From Chrysopilus asiliformis (Eukaryota; Arthropoda; Insecta; Diptera; Rhagionidae), in NCBI GenBank assembly GCA_964034945.1, contig OZ035963.1, positions 36,518,361-36,582,360 on the forward strand: a stretch of 64,000 nt of DNA. The letters are read 5' to 3'. A program made the position numbers and the translations under genes. The notes beneath the pieces are model-generated. The model did not search any database and was not told the origin of the DNA. It saw only the letters and a program-made list of their open reading frames with translations. This document shows positions 32,791 to 44,780 of this stretch, piece after piece (position 1 is the stretch's first letter; each line of letters starts with the position of its first letter).

Positions 32791-33737
32791 ACAAAACATT
32801 GGACATTTTTTAATATCTATTTGCACATCTACTTCGGTGTCACGCACGGATCTGATTACTTTTGGATTTTGAATCCACCCTACTATCTGTTACAATCACA
32901 CATGTTATTCATCACTTTGATCGTCACAAAATGCAATTACAATGAGTGTTTACTGATATTACAATAAAATGCATCACTGTAACCCAAATTATGGGAAAAC
33001 TTTTAAGGGCAAGGTTGACGGCCTAAGTAATGTTAAAAACAACTCTTACTGAAACGCTTTTTCCAGCAAAGATGCTTCGTTGGATTTTTATTCTCTTAAT
33101 ATGGTGGGAATTTGCATTGATTGTTAAAAGTCGTAAAATATGGAAAATATTAATACGAGCCGACATCGATTAACGATTAACGATTATCGAAAAATTATGC
33201 TAAATAGGTGTGTCTTTACTTTTAGTATTTTAAAAATATCGCCTGCATATGCATTGAAAAGAACTTCATACATTAAATATTCATATTAAAAATTTAAATA
33301 CGTAAATGAACAACAAAATGGTCAGCTAGAGGTAGCTAACATTAAAATATATTTTAAATCCGTTTATGAGCAACGGACGTGTCGATAAAAAAACCAGATA
33401 AAGAAGTGTAAGAAGACGAGTTTTTAAATTGTTTATTAAATCGTTGAATGTCCGGGTAAGTTGACAAAAATGATTTTATTAAGGTGGTAGGACGTATTTC
33501 TGACGCTATTGCTATTTTTATGATATTGACATTTCAATAAGTTGTTGATATTTTTACGTGGACTACAATTAACGTTGCCCAGTATCAGGATCGTGCAAAG
33601 TTCAATATTATCTTGATTTTGGGATTGATTATAAAAGATTTGTCTGTTTTTTTTATTCAAATGGATAATTAAATGAACTCAGCATACGTTATGTAGGAGT
33701 GCACTAGTACATATCGTCGGTGTACAGGCAAAACGTA
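32791..33737. other. Intergenic; shared motif at right end
   Basis: AT-rich without gene signal. ATATCGTCGGTGTACAGGC at 33713 recurs at 38828, 41511 (inverted) and, diverged, at 40858 and 62350. Confidence 0.5.
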
Positions 33738-34314
33738 CACTCTCGAAAAAATGGAGTCGATTACGCACCGAAAGGGAGTTTGAGCGAGTCCATCACCTAT
33801 TGGAGAAAATCGAACACCGGGCTAGGAGTTCACAACAATTCCTTATGGGTGTTAATTTTTAACAATTTTTCGGTGTTAAACCAATTTATTACCAAGAAAA
33901 AAAACCTCACAAATTCTCTTTTTTTTGCAAGCATTTGAGATGTTTTGAGTTTTTTTTCGTGTTTCCAAAGTTAATATTGACTTGTTAAAAACTTTTCTTG
34001 CATGTCTCTGCCGGGACTCGAACACGGGACCTCTCGAATTGTAAACCATTTGCCTTCCCAATAGGCTGTTGAAGCCAATTGGTAAGCCTCTTCTAAACGT
34101 GAACACCCTTCACAATGAAAATAACTCCTAAAAGGAGTTGTAGTGAATTTTTGACTCCTTTTCGGAGTTCATTTAAAATTTAGGTCAAAACGGTGTTAAA
34201 TTGAATATTTAGCTCCGTAAAATACAAATGTAAAAATAACTCCGCGCTACGGTGTTAAACTTTTAGCTATGTTTTCAGGCGGAGTTCATCCGTCCCCGGA
34301 TTTTTTCGAGAGTG
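33738..34314. mobile_element. Inverted-repeat DNA element, TA target site, with a tRNA-like insert
   Basis: CACTCTCGAAAAAAT starts at 33738 and its inverse ends at 34314, with TA outside each. The interior repeats CGGTGTTAAA three times and has GGAGTT/AACTCC pairs. A tRNA-like segment sits at 33995-34092, as in the element at 23925. Confidence 0.68.
33995..34092 (-). repeat. tRNA-like SINE fragment (minus strand)
   Basis: On the minus strand GTGTTCGAGTCCC is a good B box with a near-complete T-stem (CCGTG/CCCGG). An A-box-like TGGCTTCAACAG lies about 50 nt upstream. Acceptor pairing is not evident, so this is read as a SINE remnant, not a functional tRNA. It differs from the one at 24232. 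Confidence 0.55.
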
Positions 34315-34321
34315 TACTAAC

Positions 34322-34859
34322 CTACGAATAAGAATACCAGGAAGACAGAATCTGCACATATACAGTGTCCGTGAGTGAAGCATTTTTTTTCTGAATAGCC
34401 CCCAAAGAGATTTCTGATTTATCCCCCAAAGAGATTTTACTGTCCGCAAAGTCACATTTTTTTCACATTTCCACAACATTTCACGTTATTTTATGTTTTT
34501 ATCATTAATAAGCGGTGAGTTTTGCATCGAAATTAATTTAGTTTGCGCGAATTAAGTCAGTAAATTCAACAAAATTCGATGAAAACCGAAACGTCTACGA
34601 AAAAAACATTTATGATAATTCCTACAAATTCACGCACTCGCGAAACTTCGTTTTGCTTTTAATAAAGTTTTGCTACACGCCCAAAACATATTTTATCATC
34701 AAAGTGATGTAAAATGTTGTTTTTTCGTCAGCATTCGCGAAATTAATTTTCAATCGTAACATTTTCACGGCACACCACTAAACAAAACGACCTCACACCA
34801 CCAAGGAAAATGCTTCAATTTGAGGGCTTTATCTGTCTTCCTGGTATTCTTATTCGTAG
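34322..34859. mobile_element. hAT-type MITE, 538 bp, exact 8-bp duplication GTACTAAC
   Basis: Perfect 28-bp inverted ends start CTACGAATAAGAATACCAGG. GTACTAAC stands at 34314-34321 and 34860-34867. The 8-bp duplication suggests hAT, although the terminus does not begin with CAG. It inserted at the right edge of the element ending at 34314. No coding capacity. Confidence 0.82.
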
Positions 34860-34867
34860 GTACTAAC

Positions 34868-35889
34868 AATTTCATCGAATTTTTTTTCTAATTAATGAGT
34901 TATTTTGGTTGCCGCAGGAAGGCAGGCAGTGCAAATCAAAAGCTCAGAAAACACTAGACATCGAGATACGGTTTTTGACATCTGTGAGGCTTTTAATTAA
35001 AAGGTGTCTTCATATACAAGGCTATTTGATCAGTGTCAAAACACACAAAATACATGATTTGTTTGCATATGAAAATTCACAGGCACGTGATTATTGCTGA
35101 TAATGCAATAAAAATAAATATAAATAAAATATTATTTAATTGAATTGAAAGATAATTTAAGGTATGTCGTTGAACAGGGTGGTTTAAACCTCGGCCTCAA
35201 AAAGTTTTCGTCTACAGCGCAGTTTTTTCATAATTTCTGCATTTATCTTGATAAAAAATTTCGTTGCAGTGCATTTCATCATACAATTTTTGTTGAGTTT
35301 TGAAGAAATTAGATACCCCTATATCTTTTTATTTAGGAGAGAGCGTGGGCGATAGTTTAGATTTTGAAAAATTGTATACTAGACCGATATAAGATATGCC
35401 ATCATTTTGACATGTAGAAATGATAAGACTAATTTGTGTATAGCTTATGGATTTAAAGTCATATCTGCTTTATTTTTATTATTTTTTAGTACACAACAAT
35501 TTTGTGAAACAAGTCGGAAAGGTACAACTTGTCCGAATTTGGGGCAAATTGCTCTACTGCTGGAGAAAATTCTTCGTATTTAACATGTATATTGAAAAAA
35601 TGTACAGTTTTTTAAAATTAAAAACACAGTTATTTTATTCCTTTTGTACATTTATTTAAAAAAATCAACTAAAGCAAACATTCCTCAAACAACAACAAAA
35701 AAATGCATATATTAAAAAACTTGAACAAAATTTCATAAACGTAAATATCATCCAAAGAAGTTTAAATTAAAATATTATTCTTTTCATAGCATCTAACGCT
35801 TGTATTTTATTCTACAGTCTTTTATTAAAATTCGGAATATTAGGATTGAACAATATAAAACAAAGCTTGGTAAATTCAGATTCTATTAG
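34868..35889. other. AT-rich intergenic DNA, nothing recognised
   Basis: No repeats with readable ends and no plausible exon. Confidence 0.55.
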
Positions 35890-35893
35890 TTAA

Positions 35894-36184
35894 CACTAGA
35901 AAGACTGAAACTTAGTATATACCTATATTGCCCAAAAGCAGTCAAAATGACTGCATTGTGAAAGAATAACTAATGTGTAAAGAAATTTGTTTAAAATTAA
36001 TTTTTAATATTTTTTCTATTATTTACAGTTATATAACAAGTTATTAGTAAATATTAACAATAAAAAAAATTTACTTCACTTGGAAAAGTCACAAAATTCT
36101 AAGAAATTGTGTCATTATATACATAATTGTTTTTCTAATTGAAATTAAAAAGCAGTCAAAATGACTTTCTTGGGAAATTTAGTG
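35894..36184. mobile_element. PiggyBac-like MITE, second copy, TTAA on both sides
   Basis: TTAA at 35890-35893 and 36185-36188. The ends CACTAGAAAG and, inverted, CACTAAATTTCCCAAGA share AAGCAGTCAAAATGACT blocks and a central AATTGTGTCATTATATACAT with the 30101 copy, in reverse orientation. It is more diverged than that copy. Confidence 0.75.
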
Positions 36185-36188
36185 TTAA

Positions 36189-38454
36189 GCGACCCATTTG
36201 AAGAGGTATATGAAAGGCAATCGGGCAGACAAAACACTGTTTTCTAGGCATTTAAAAAGTGCCCAATTTTTACAAAGAAAACCAGGGGCCTATTCCATAA
36301 AAATACAAGACTTGTATTTGCAGCTATTTTTCACAAATTGTGGGACTTGTAAATACATTTTCATTCCTTAAAATACAATTTATAAATCACAAGTACAAAT
36401 TTGGAGTAATTTTACAATCCGAAATGTTTTCACAAAACTTTATTTTCTGTTTCTCAACACATTTCGGCAAGCTTACAATTACAAGTGTTTTTTTTTTGGA
36501 AAAATGTGAGAAAAAATATCGCTTCTAGTTCAACTACAATTGTTAGAAATATTTAGCAGTGTTCAAATGCATCTAAAAGTTATCACAAGTGGATAGAAAA
36601 TTGATACGGACAGTAGCAGTAGTAGCGAAAATGAACTTAATATGCAATTAGCAACTCGTCGCAGAAGAATTTATCGTCCTAGAATAACTTCTGTGTGTGA
36701 ATTCAACAAAAAATTTCGTTGATATAAAAAATTGATACAATTGTATAACAATTGTATAAATATGGTTAAAAAAGTATTTATACTGTTGTGCAGTTTTGAC
36801 AAAATTGTAGGAAAATTTATAGTCCTTGGACATATTAAAATTTTCTCGATAATACCAGAATTTTAATAGAAATTAGAAATTAAAGTAAAATAAAATTCTT
36901 GTGATGAAGTAAACAATAACAATTAAAGTTTAGTCCTATGTGCGAAAGAAGCACCTCGAATACATGCCCAGTGAATATGAAGCGGTCATCGTCAGATCAG
37001 AACGAAAGGCGGTTGTGTTTTACGCGGAATGTTGCTTCAGAGAAATACAAAAGTCCGCATTTGATAAAAGAAGATTATGGGGTGGGAGCTGGATAAAAAA
37101 TAAGGCACAAGAAATACAAATCGTTCAATAAGAAGCAATTTATAACCAAAAAGAGTTTCTGTGTATCGATTGAACCAACAAACCATCGACGCTTACGGGG
37201 TAGAGAGCGAGGGCTAAATATAAAGCTTTGATTTGATTGAAACCTCAAACAGGATATGCTTAGGCTGTAAGAAGTAAAAGACAGAGTCTTAAGAATGGAT
37301 CGAATCTTGAATGCTGATCGCGCAGTTTTCATGGAAAAAAATGTACAAAAGTTCTTCTGCAGACATAAAACGTGGCGAACTACCGATGCTATGCCACTAT
37401 ACTATAAATGAAATTCGTTCGGGTATAGCGCAGTATTTCAACTTTTACTGCGCGTTTTGTTCTAAGTACGGGTCGGTATAAGATGTTGACTTTTAGAATT
37501 GTATTCATTTGACCATGCTGCACCTAGCATTTTCATCGCCTTACCATAAAGATATTCGCAGAACCTGAGTTGATTTTATGGCGTGACGGGAATTCTTGAC
37601 GAGATACCTCAGTATTTTTTCAACAGCTTCCCTATTCAGACATTAAAATTGAAAGCAAAATTCCATCAGTGAGGCACATTTGGCTCATCAGAATTCATGA
37701 TGGGCCTCTTCATTCAACATCAGTCGCAACAACCAAAAAAAAACCTTAATTTTGTATGTTAAGACCAAGGCTGTTTTTCCAATGTCGTGTTAGTGATTAG
37801 ATCAATTGATTGCGATAATTTGGACTGTTGTTTACAAATACAAATCGTCAAGGAACATTACAGGATAGGCGTTAAAACGTATTGTATGCACATAAAAATT
37901 TAAAGATAATCTCAAATTTAAGTAAAAAACTTAGTGTCCCCATATTATGTTGAACTATTACATATTTCGGCGGTTTGAAAACTCACTAATGTATGTACAA
38001 ACTGTTTTTGGGATTTTGAGTTACTATAACTGCGTTTAACACTAGGAAGTCTGATATTGTTTACACTTTTAGAACTCTGAAGGGATAAAAATTCCGCTTT
38101 TCTTTTTTTTTTGTAGATTTCAGTTCAAAGTTATGTATTATAATCAGGAGTGGTAAACATCATCGTAACGTAATGAAATAATGAAGCGAAATAACGGTTT
38201 TTTCCTCATAATGCGTTATAGCGTTATAGAAATTATAACCACGAAAATCGAAAATAAAGATTTCGCTTTTTCGTTATTTATTTTTGCTTTATTTTTTATT
38301 TATTTTTTAACTTAAGATTCTCTACTTTAGTTTTTTTTTTGTTTTTATTTGTTAAGTTTTATTAATTTTTTTATAAAATTTATTTTTATGGAAACTAAAC
38401 TGAATTACTTTGTGGTAAATACACTATTATTGAAATGTAATTTTTTTAAAAAAC
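36189..38454. other. Intergenic, mostly unassigned
   Basis: TTAACACTAGGAAGTCTG at 38036 is a lone PiggyBac-like terminus. GGGGCCTATTCCATAAAAA at 36288 looks like an element start without a partner. No gene was recognised between. Confidence 0.45.
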
Positions 38455-38830
38455 GTTTGCCTGTTTCTCTGTCTGTCGGGGTCAAATCTTGCAATCCAAT
38501 ATTTACCCACTTCCACTCATCCGATTGACCTGAAATTTTGCAAATATACGTAACTCCAGTGAAAATGGAATATTTTCACAACTTCGTCGTTGTAAGGACA
38601 AGGGAAGGTCCTGTATTAATAAGTGATTATCCTTTTCTTCAAATTTTCCGGAAAAAAATATCATCTGGGGAATTTTGGGGTCGCTAAAAGCGATTCTTGC
38701 ATTATGAAATCAGTAAAGGTAAAAAACCTGAAAGGATAACATGAATATCTTGTCTGAGGGTTTTTGGGGTCGTTGAGTTTTATTCTAAAAACAAAAAGTC
38801 CGTATGAAAATCTCAAAAGCAAGAATATAT
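38455..38830 (-). repeat. Dispersed repeat family 6, inverted copy
   Basis: The reverse complement of this stretch follows 32370-32790 (CCACTTCCACTCATCCGATT, GGAAGGTCCTGTATT, GATTATCCTTTTC). Confidence 0.65.
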
Positions 38831-39498
38831 CGTCGGTGTACAGGAAAAACATCAATAATGTTGGTTTCGAGAAAATATAAAATATGGGAAAGCGATTATA
38901 GGACTCGTTACACCATTTTGTAGCAAAGGCTTCCATAAATATTTGATCTAGTTCTAGTTTTCGTGGAATCATTACTATGTATATGGGGCTGAGAGTAGAA
39001 TGGACATATTTCTACAAAAGTAGCACCTGTTCCTAGGTTTTACTGGATACATTCCTATACTGAGGGGAAACAATGCTATATTATGGAATGGAATCGTTCC
39101 CATTGTTTTTAGAAGTGACTCCAATATTACTGCAAAAAAATTGGAACGAATCCTAAGTGTTGGCGGACACATTCCTATGCAAATAGGATTTAGCGAACAT
39201 GGTAATTTAAGCTAATTTTTTTTCTTCGATTATAATTCGCTTGGCGTTTGCGAACTCGTCGGTTTAGTTTTAAACTTTTTAGTACGACACTCTAACATTT
39301 GTGTCGAAGAATTTTTTTAATTACAGGGCATTTTATTACTCAAGCTGCTTGATATCTCGAATATGTTCCGAACTTCCCTATCTCGTATATTCGATAATTC
39401 GAATTTTTGCCTGCCCCATTTAGATTGGACAGAATCCAATAAAAAAATTTATACAATACTGTATACAATAAAAAAAGTATACAATGCATTGAAATAAG

Positions 39499-39598
39499 AT
39501 TCGTTCCTATAATTATAGCACCAAAGAGCAAGTCCTATACAGTATTGTATCCTTTTTTATAGGACTTGTTGCTTGGTGCTATAATTATAGGAACGAAT
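39499..39598. repeat. Hairpin with 41-bp arms (3 mismatches)
   Basis: The arms start ATTCGTTCCTATAATTATAG and end with its inverse, around an 18-nt loop. Related ATTCCTAT/ATAGGAA motifs are scattered from 39000 to 39800, suggesting the core of a foldback element. Confidence 0.75.
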
Positions 39599-40377
39599 GC
39601 TATTTTAAATGCGAATGTCGCACGTATATATAGGAGAGAGCCCAAATGAATGGAGATATTACAACGTTTTATAGGATTCATTCCTTTTGTTTTAGGATTG
39701 AGTCCCTTACAAAAGGGAATGTTCCCCAATCTTTTGTTGTGACTTGTCTAACATAAAAAAAATCCCTCCCCTAATTTTAGGAATGAACTAAAAAAAAGAA
39801 TACGACAATTTTTTTGTTGGAATGTGTCTTAAAAAAGCTGGGAACAGTCATAATGCCACTATGCCATTTTTTCCAATAAATATGGGACTAAAGATTTTGC
39901 CAAATTGCTTGCAAACTAACGGTTTTTGGAAAAAAGCCTATTACTAAAAATTAAAGATAATATATTTCCATGCATTTTTGCCTTTAACGGTAAATCAATA
40001 TCTTTTGAAAAAGTTTCAATTGCATGAGAAATTGTTTCGTACGAACTTCGTACGAATTAAATTTTATTACAGTAAAAGGTTCTAACTGGTAAATCTTTAA
40101 TCAGTTGTATATTAAGACTTTCATGCTTATTCACAAAAGCTATTATTGCTTGTTAATACCCATAACAATTGTTTAAATAGAAATCGGTATTCACATTTCA
40201 CTTTGCTTGCTATGAACTTTCGATAATATTGTTAAGCTAAAAATTGTCAAATAAAACCGTATTCAGAGTGCACTATTGCTTGTTAGAATTGGTTAAAAGT
40301 GTTGTTACGATAACAAAAATAAATTTTAGTTGTTTGGGAAGAAATATTTTTTATTTTTCAAGCAAAAAAATTGATTT

Positions 40378-40837
40378 TAGTAAAACACACTTAAATGCAA
40401 GACGCTTAAATGTAAAACTCGTGTAATTGGACGCCATATTTGTGCCTGGAGGATTTTAAAGTATTTTTCATATAAATATATACGGATAAATTAAACACGC
40501 TTAATTGCAATACTTGCTTAAATGCAACCATTTTCATACCCCAAAAGTATAAATTACATGAAATTTTACACGCTTAAATGCACATGTGCAAAAATAAAAT
40601 GTAATCACAACAAAAAAATGTGATTTTTGTTATTTTTATGTGATAAAAAGAATTAAATTGATTCTTTGTTTTTGTGTAGCCTAATTGAATTTAAATGTTT
40701 ATTACAGGAATATTAAAGTTGCATGTTTATCTTTGACTCGCGTGTATTTCTCCGTGCTACGGATAAATGAAAAAAAACACGGATAAATGCACATGAAATT
40801 CTGCGAAGTTCGATGTGCATTTAAGCGTGTTCTACTG
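40378..40837. mobile_element. pogo-like MITE with ACGCTTAAATGCA repeats
   Basis: The left TAGTAAAACACACTTAAATG and the inverse of the right end (CAGTAGAACACGCTTAAATG) match with three mismatches. ACGCTTAAATGCA variants recur at least five times beneath the ends. A TA target site is no longer clear. Confidence 0.6.
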
Positions 40838-41088
40838 TGTTGCTTTTTTAAAGACATATCGTCGGTGATAGTGCAATACCGCGTATGAGCAGTTTGTAAA
40901 TACCGCGTATCTACATTTTGAATGTTTTACGGGGGAAGAAAAAGTTTGATATTTCTAACCCTTTAAAGAGATTTTCTCGTCTAAGATTTTTTGGGACCTC
41001 ATTATGACAGTCATATAATGAGGTTATTCGCGATACCGTTTCCGTTTCCATAGAAGAAAACAGTTTTAAAAAATATTTATCGTCTCCC

Positions 41089-41150
41089 CGCAATGCAATA
41101 CAACAATCCGCGAATGCAATACAACAATCCCCGAATGCAATACAACTGCA
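41089..41150 (+). repeat. Three tandem copies of a ~21-bp unit
   Basis: CGAATGCAATACAACAATCC-type units repeat in a row with few changes. Confidence 0.75.
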
Positions 41151-41727
41151 ACTATTATAATAATTCACAAAATTGTTGCCATAACAACACAACGAACATT
41201 TTTAACGAAACTTTTTAACAAGCGAAATTGTGATTACCATTTTCTTTATGGATTGCTATGAAATTTATTGTTACTTAACAATATTGTTAACTAACAATAA
41301 ATTTGTGAATAAGCATGATTATATATGATTTTCGAAATAAATTTTCCGTGATTGAAAATGGATTCAATGTATTTTTCTTATAGGAATTTTCACCACACCA
41401 TCAGCTGATTCTGACAATCTTTTAACCTAAGAAGTAGACTCTTAATTTTCATTTAAGTCGCGTTAAAAGGTTTAAAGACTAAAAGATTTAATTTTTAAGT
41501 GGGTTAATGTGTTTTGCCTGTACACCGGCGATACATTCGAAGGCTTAAAAGTATAAAATAACAATAATTTAAAAAACAAGTTTCCTAATCTTATATAGGT
41601 ACTATAAAAATTCACTAAAAAGTACAAAACAAATTGCTTCATTAATATGTAGGGTTTCAAGAGGCATGTTCTTTAAAATTGAATATTTAGTTAAAAATAT
41701 AAAGTGTGTTGGAACAGTGGAAAACTG

Positions 41728-42423
41728 CCCAGCAAGATTCGGAACTAGTTACGTAACTAGTGGAGTAACGTGATAATTCACTGTTACCCTCTGCGTGAAT
41801 CTTCTTAGAGCGTTGGGAAAAAACTCACTATATACATCGTGCAATTGACAATCCGTGTGAATGTCTATCGCACTTACTCCAACACCAAACGTACATAAGT
41901 CTGTCTTGCTCTAGCAATGTAGAAACGAGACAGCCTTATGCTTATTAGGTGTGAGATGAAATGAGACGAAATATGTGAATATTTTGTTACCAGTAACGCT
42001 AAAAGTAACATGTGTTACTTTTAGCGTTACTGGTAACAAAATACTCCGATAATTTTATTTTTATTAAACTGTTTTCCGGATCCTCATTTCATGTGTTTTC
42101 CGGATTCTCATTTGGCGAAGCAGGAGCGTTTGCTATTCCCAGCGGAAGCAACATCGAGTGGAAATTCTACAATTTGAAGATCCGAGTTCAAATTGTGGAA
42201 TTTCCGAATCATTCGATGTTGCTTCCGCAGAAATGTCACTGGGAATAACAAAAGTTGATGCAAGAACAGAATGACTGGATGGAATGACATTAGTTTGTCT
42301 CTTTTCGTGCAATGGCGATGCGAAAGTAAATAAGAATATTCACCACTACATGCACATTTACATACTTCTACAGATGCGAAGTGTTGCATTTGTAGTTGAA
42401 CACGTTACTGAAATCTTGCTGGG
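41728..42423. mobile_element. Foldback element with nested hairpins
   Basis: The ends CCCAGCAAGATT (41728) and inverse AATCTTGCTGGG (ending 42423) enclose a perfect palindrome with 31-bp arms (41980-42010 and 42013-42043, centre ACATGTGT). An imperfect hairpin follows at about 42133-42246 (GCGGAAGCAACATCGA and inverse). A short direct repeat of TTTTCCGGATYCTCATTT lies between them. No target duplication and no protein frame were found. Confidence 0.68.
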
Positions 42424-42540
42424 TGCATCGCTACTATTACAGAAGCTGCGTGATTAAAAAAGTATGTGTGCAGAGTCCAAAAAGTAAATGCGACGCCACA
42501 TACTTTATCAAAATATACAATTTGTTATCAGGGTACGGAA

Positions 42541-42885
42541 AAATTCGGTTCGCGAATCGAAAATAAAATTATTTTGCATTTGAATCGTTCGCGAACATAA
42601 TTTTATAAAATAAAATTCGCGAATGATTCTTTTTACAGAGAACTTATTTTTTTGGATTCACTCGCGATTTTTAGTTGTTTTATTCTTCCGCGAGCAAATC
42701 GAAAACTCTTGAAAATTTACTGTTCGATTCGCGAGTGAAAAAGAATCGAAAAGAATCATTCTATTTTATTATTTTTCCGTTTTCGTTTCATAGAGCTAGA
42801 GTTGGAGCATTCTTTTATCCGCTTGTCCGCTTATTCTTGTAAATTCCCTCGCCTCCCACCTCAACCACCAAGCCACTAATTTACC
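42541..42885. repeat. Family 4 repeat (TTCGCGAAT), second copy
   Basis: GGTTCGCGAATCGAAAATAA, GTGAAAAAGAATCGAAAAGA and TTTTATCCGCTTGTCCGC match 29560-30095, in partly rearranged order. A short C-rich tail follows here too. Confidence 0.6.
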
Positions 42886-43046
42886 CCCAAAATAAATGTA
42901 AATAAAAATACACAACATGGACTTTTGATCTAAAAAACGTTTTTATGATTTCGGTGTTATGAGCGCCCCGACTGGATGTTGCAAAGCGCATCCTGCCGGT
43001 CCAATTTTTGACCACTTTTTCGAGTATCGGTCGTATATCCATAATA

Positions 43047-43834
43047 CAGTAATCCCCCGCTATACGGACGCTCGTTTTACGGAAATTCGAAGTTACGGAC
43101 ATGACTAATATAGGAACAAATTCGCTATACGGATAAAAAAATTCGCTATTACGGACAAAAAAAAAATTTTTTTTGAATCACAGAAAAAAGTCAAGAAAAA
43201 GTCCTCCATAATTATGTTGTATTTATTGTAAATGTACATACTTAATTTCTCCGAAATTTCTGACACATTTTGTGTATACACAAAAGAGAATTAAAAAAAG
43301 GCAATAAAAACTGCAGTGCGGTGTATTTTTAAAAAATCTATTTGCTATTCTTAAGCGAGAACTCCAATTGGGCAGAGGCAGCAGCAGAGGCAGAAGCAGA
43401 AGCAGCAGCAGAAGCAGAATCTGCTTTCTGTCCCACAATGAAATTTGAATTCTGACGAAACTAGCAGAAACCTAGGTAGAAACAGCTACGTTTTTTTGTC
43501 CGCGGTATGATTTGTCCCATAATATTTTGTTGGTTTTAACATATTCAATTGATTTATGCGCCATTTCAAGTAGTATAAATATTTTCTTCCGTCATATATT
43601 CAAAAAATATCGACAACGATTTGTGAGGTTAAATTGAAAGACAACGATTTGTGAGGTTAAATTAATACGATCTTATACTAAAATAAGTTTCTTTTTACGG
43701 ACATTTCTATTGATTGGAACACATCTATTTATTCCCAGTACAATCTCATACTAAAATAGGTTTCGTTTTACGGATTTTCGATATACGGACAGTTTCCGTA
43801 GAACGCATCCCGTCCTTAAAGCGGGGGATTACTG
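43047..43834. mobile_element. pogo-like MITE inserted at TA in the rosa-like pseudogene
   Basis: The ends CAGTAATCCCCCGCTAT and, inverted, CAGTAATCCCCCGCTTT have TA at 43045-43046 and 43835-43836. Sub-terminal TACGGA(C) repeats (at least six) resemble arrays of transposase sites. It has no coding capacity and contains the CAG-rich stretch at 43366. Confidence 0.85.
43366..43426 (+). repeat. CAG/AAG-rich microsatellite
   Basis: Imperfect GCAGCAGAAGCAGAAGC tract of about 60 bp within the pogo-like element. On the minus strand it creates a false poly-Leu frame. Confidence 0.85.
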
Positions 43835-44489
43835 TAATTCGCCGTGTGTTGTCGTCCAAAGCGCCAATCGTTGCTGATTTATCCACGTAAACAAGCGATT
43901 TCATGTACCCCCACAGAAAATAATCGGACGGCCAAATGACCAAATTTTCAAATATCGTGTTGCGTTGAAATTCCACAATTTGTCATAGTTGAAAACTTAT
44001 GCAAGTTATCGATTATGGAAATCACTTTCGCTGTAGCTATGGATAGAGCAAAAATTGTTAGCGTAATTTACACCAGATATGATAGGAAAGCCACGTGCAA
44101 TTTTTTCATTGAATTGGGATATAGTGACCATGGCGTAAGTACAACTAATTACAGAGAAAATACTGCAATATCGAGTAATAAATAAAAATGTAATCAGTAC
44201 TAAAACCACGGCTGAGAAGTTAATCGGGGAAACAGGCTTAAAGAGAAACCATACGCTCTGTTGCAATATAATGCTACAAAACTTACAGCACTTTTACTTT
44301 CAGGTCACCTATCTACGAGTATCTAACTATTAATATCTACAATACTTACCGGTATACCTGAAACAACAATTGTTCATCTAACTTAGCGTATCAGATCTTG
44401 GATGCTGACTACATAGTATATTTAATAGATGCACATAACTAGTACTAAATGTAAAATACCTACCTGAAATTCCTTAGCGCATTGATTTT

Positions 44490-44780
44490 TACTTTCCTCT
44501 TCTATAGAAGAAAAGTATTGTATTTATGACGGAGATCGATTCGAGAACGGAGGTAGATAGAAAATTTCTGTTCTATATACGAAATCCGTTTCAGACAAAA
44601 TTATGAGGATGTCCGTGCATCTATGTCTGTCGGTCTGTACGTTGTACGTATTTTAAATAACTCGAGAACGCGTTGACCTAGCGACTTGAAATTTTTTGTA
44701 AATAAATTTTACAAAAGCCGCAGTTTTCAAAAAACTCTTGGAAAAGTAACGGTAGCTATAACGGTTACCTCCTAAACATT
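44490..44780 (+). repeat. Family 2 repeat, left end
   Basis: TTACTTTCCTCTTCTATAGA and AAAGTATTGTATTTATGACGG match the start of the copy at 62601. A GTCTGT-rich segment and GACTTGAAATTTTT follow, as in family 1. Confidence 0.55.

Larger units (their letters stand above)
40121..41318. mobile_element. Inverted-repeat element with nested MITE
   Basis: Perfect 17-bp ends TCATGCTTATTCACAAA (40121-40137) and inverse (41302-41318), with diverged similarity continuing inward (CTTGTTAA, AACAATATTGTTAA). The pogo-like unit 40378-40837 lies inside. Confidence 0.6.
38827..41533. repeat. Inverted pair of the ATCGTCGGTGTACAGG motif framing 2.7 kb
   Basis: ATATCGTCGGTGTACAGG at 38827 faces its near-exact inverse CCTGTACACCGGCGATA at 41518-41533. 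The enclosed 2.7 kb holds several other elements and no coherent coding frame. It could be one large decayed element or two independent insertions. Confidence 0.4.
42930..43976 (-). pseudogene. rosa-like transposase C-terminus split by a pogo-like element
   Basis: On the minus strand, 43976-43837 reads WPSDYFLWGYMKSLVYVDKS then ALDDNTRRI. After the 788-bp insertion the frame resumes at 43046 as MDIRPILEKVVKNW and SSRGAHNTEII. Removing the insert plus one TA restores the family pattern seen at 31388. The segment before the third Asp is deleted. Only the last third of the transposase remains. Confidence 0.8.

Noticed and set aside
43223..43438. Poly-leucine frame resembling a signal peptide
   Set aside because: It is the minus-strand reading of a CAG/AAG microsatellite inside a MITE.
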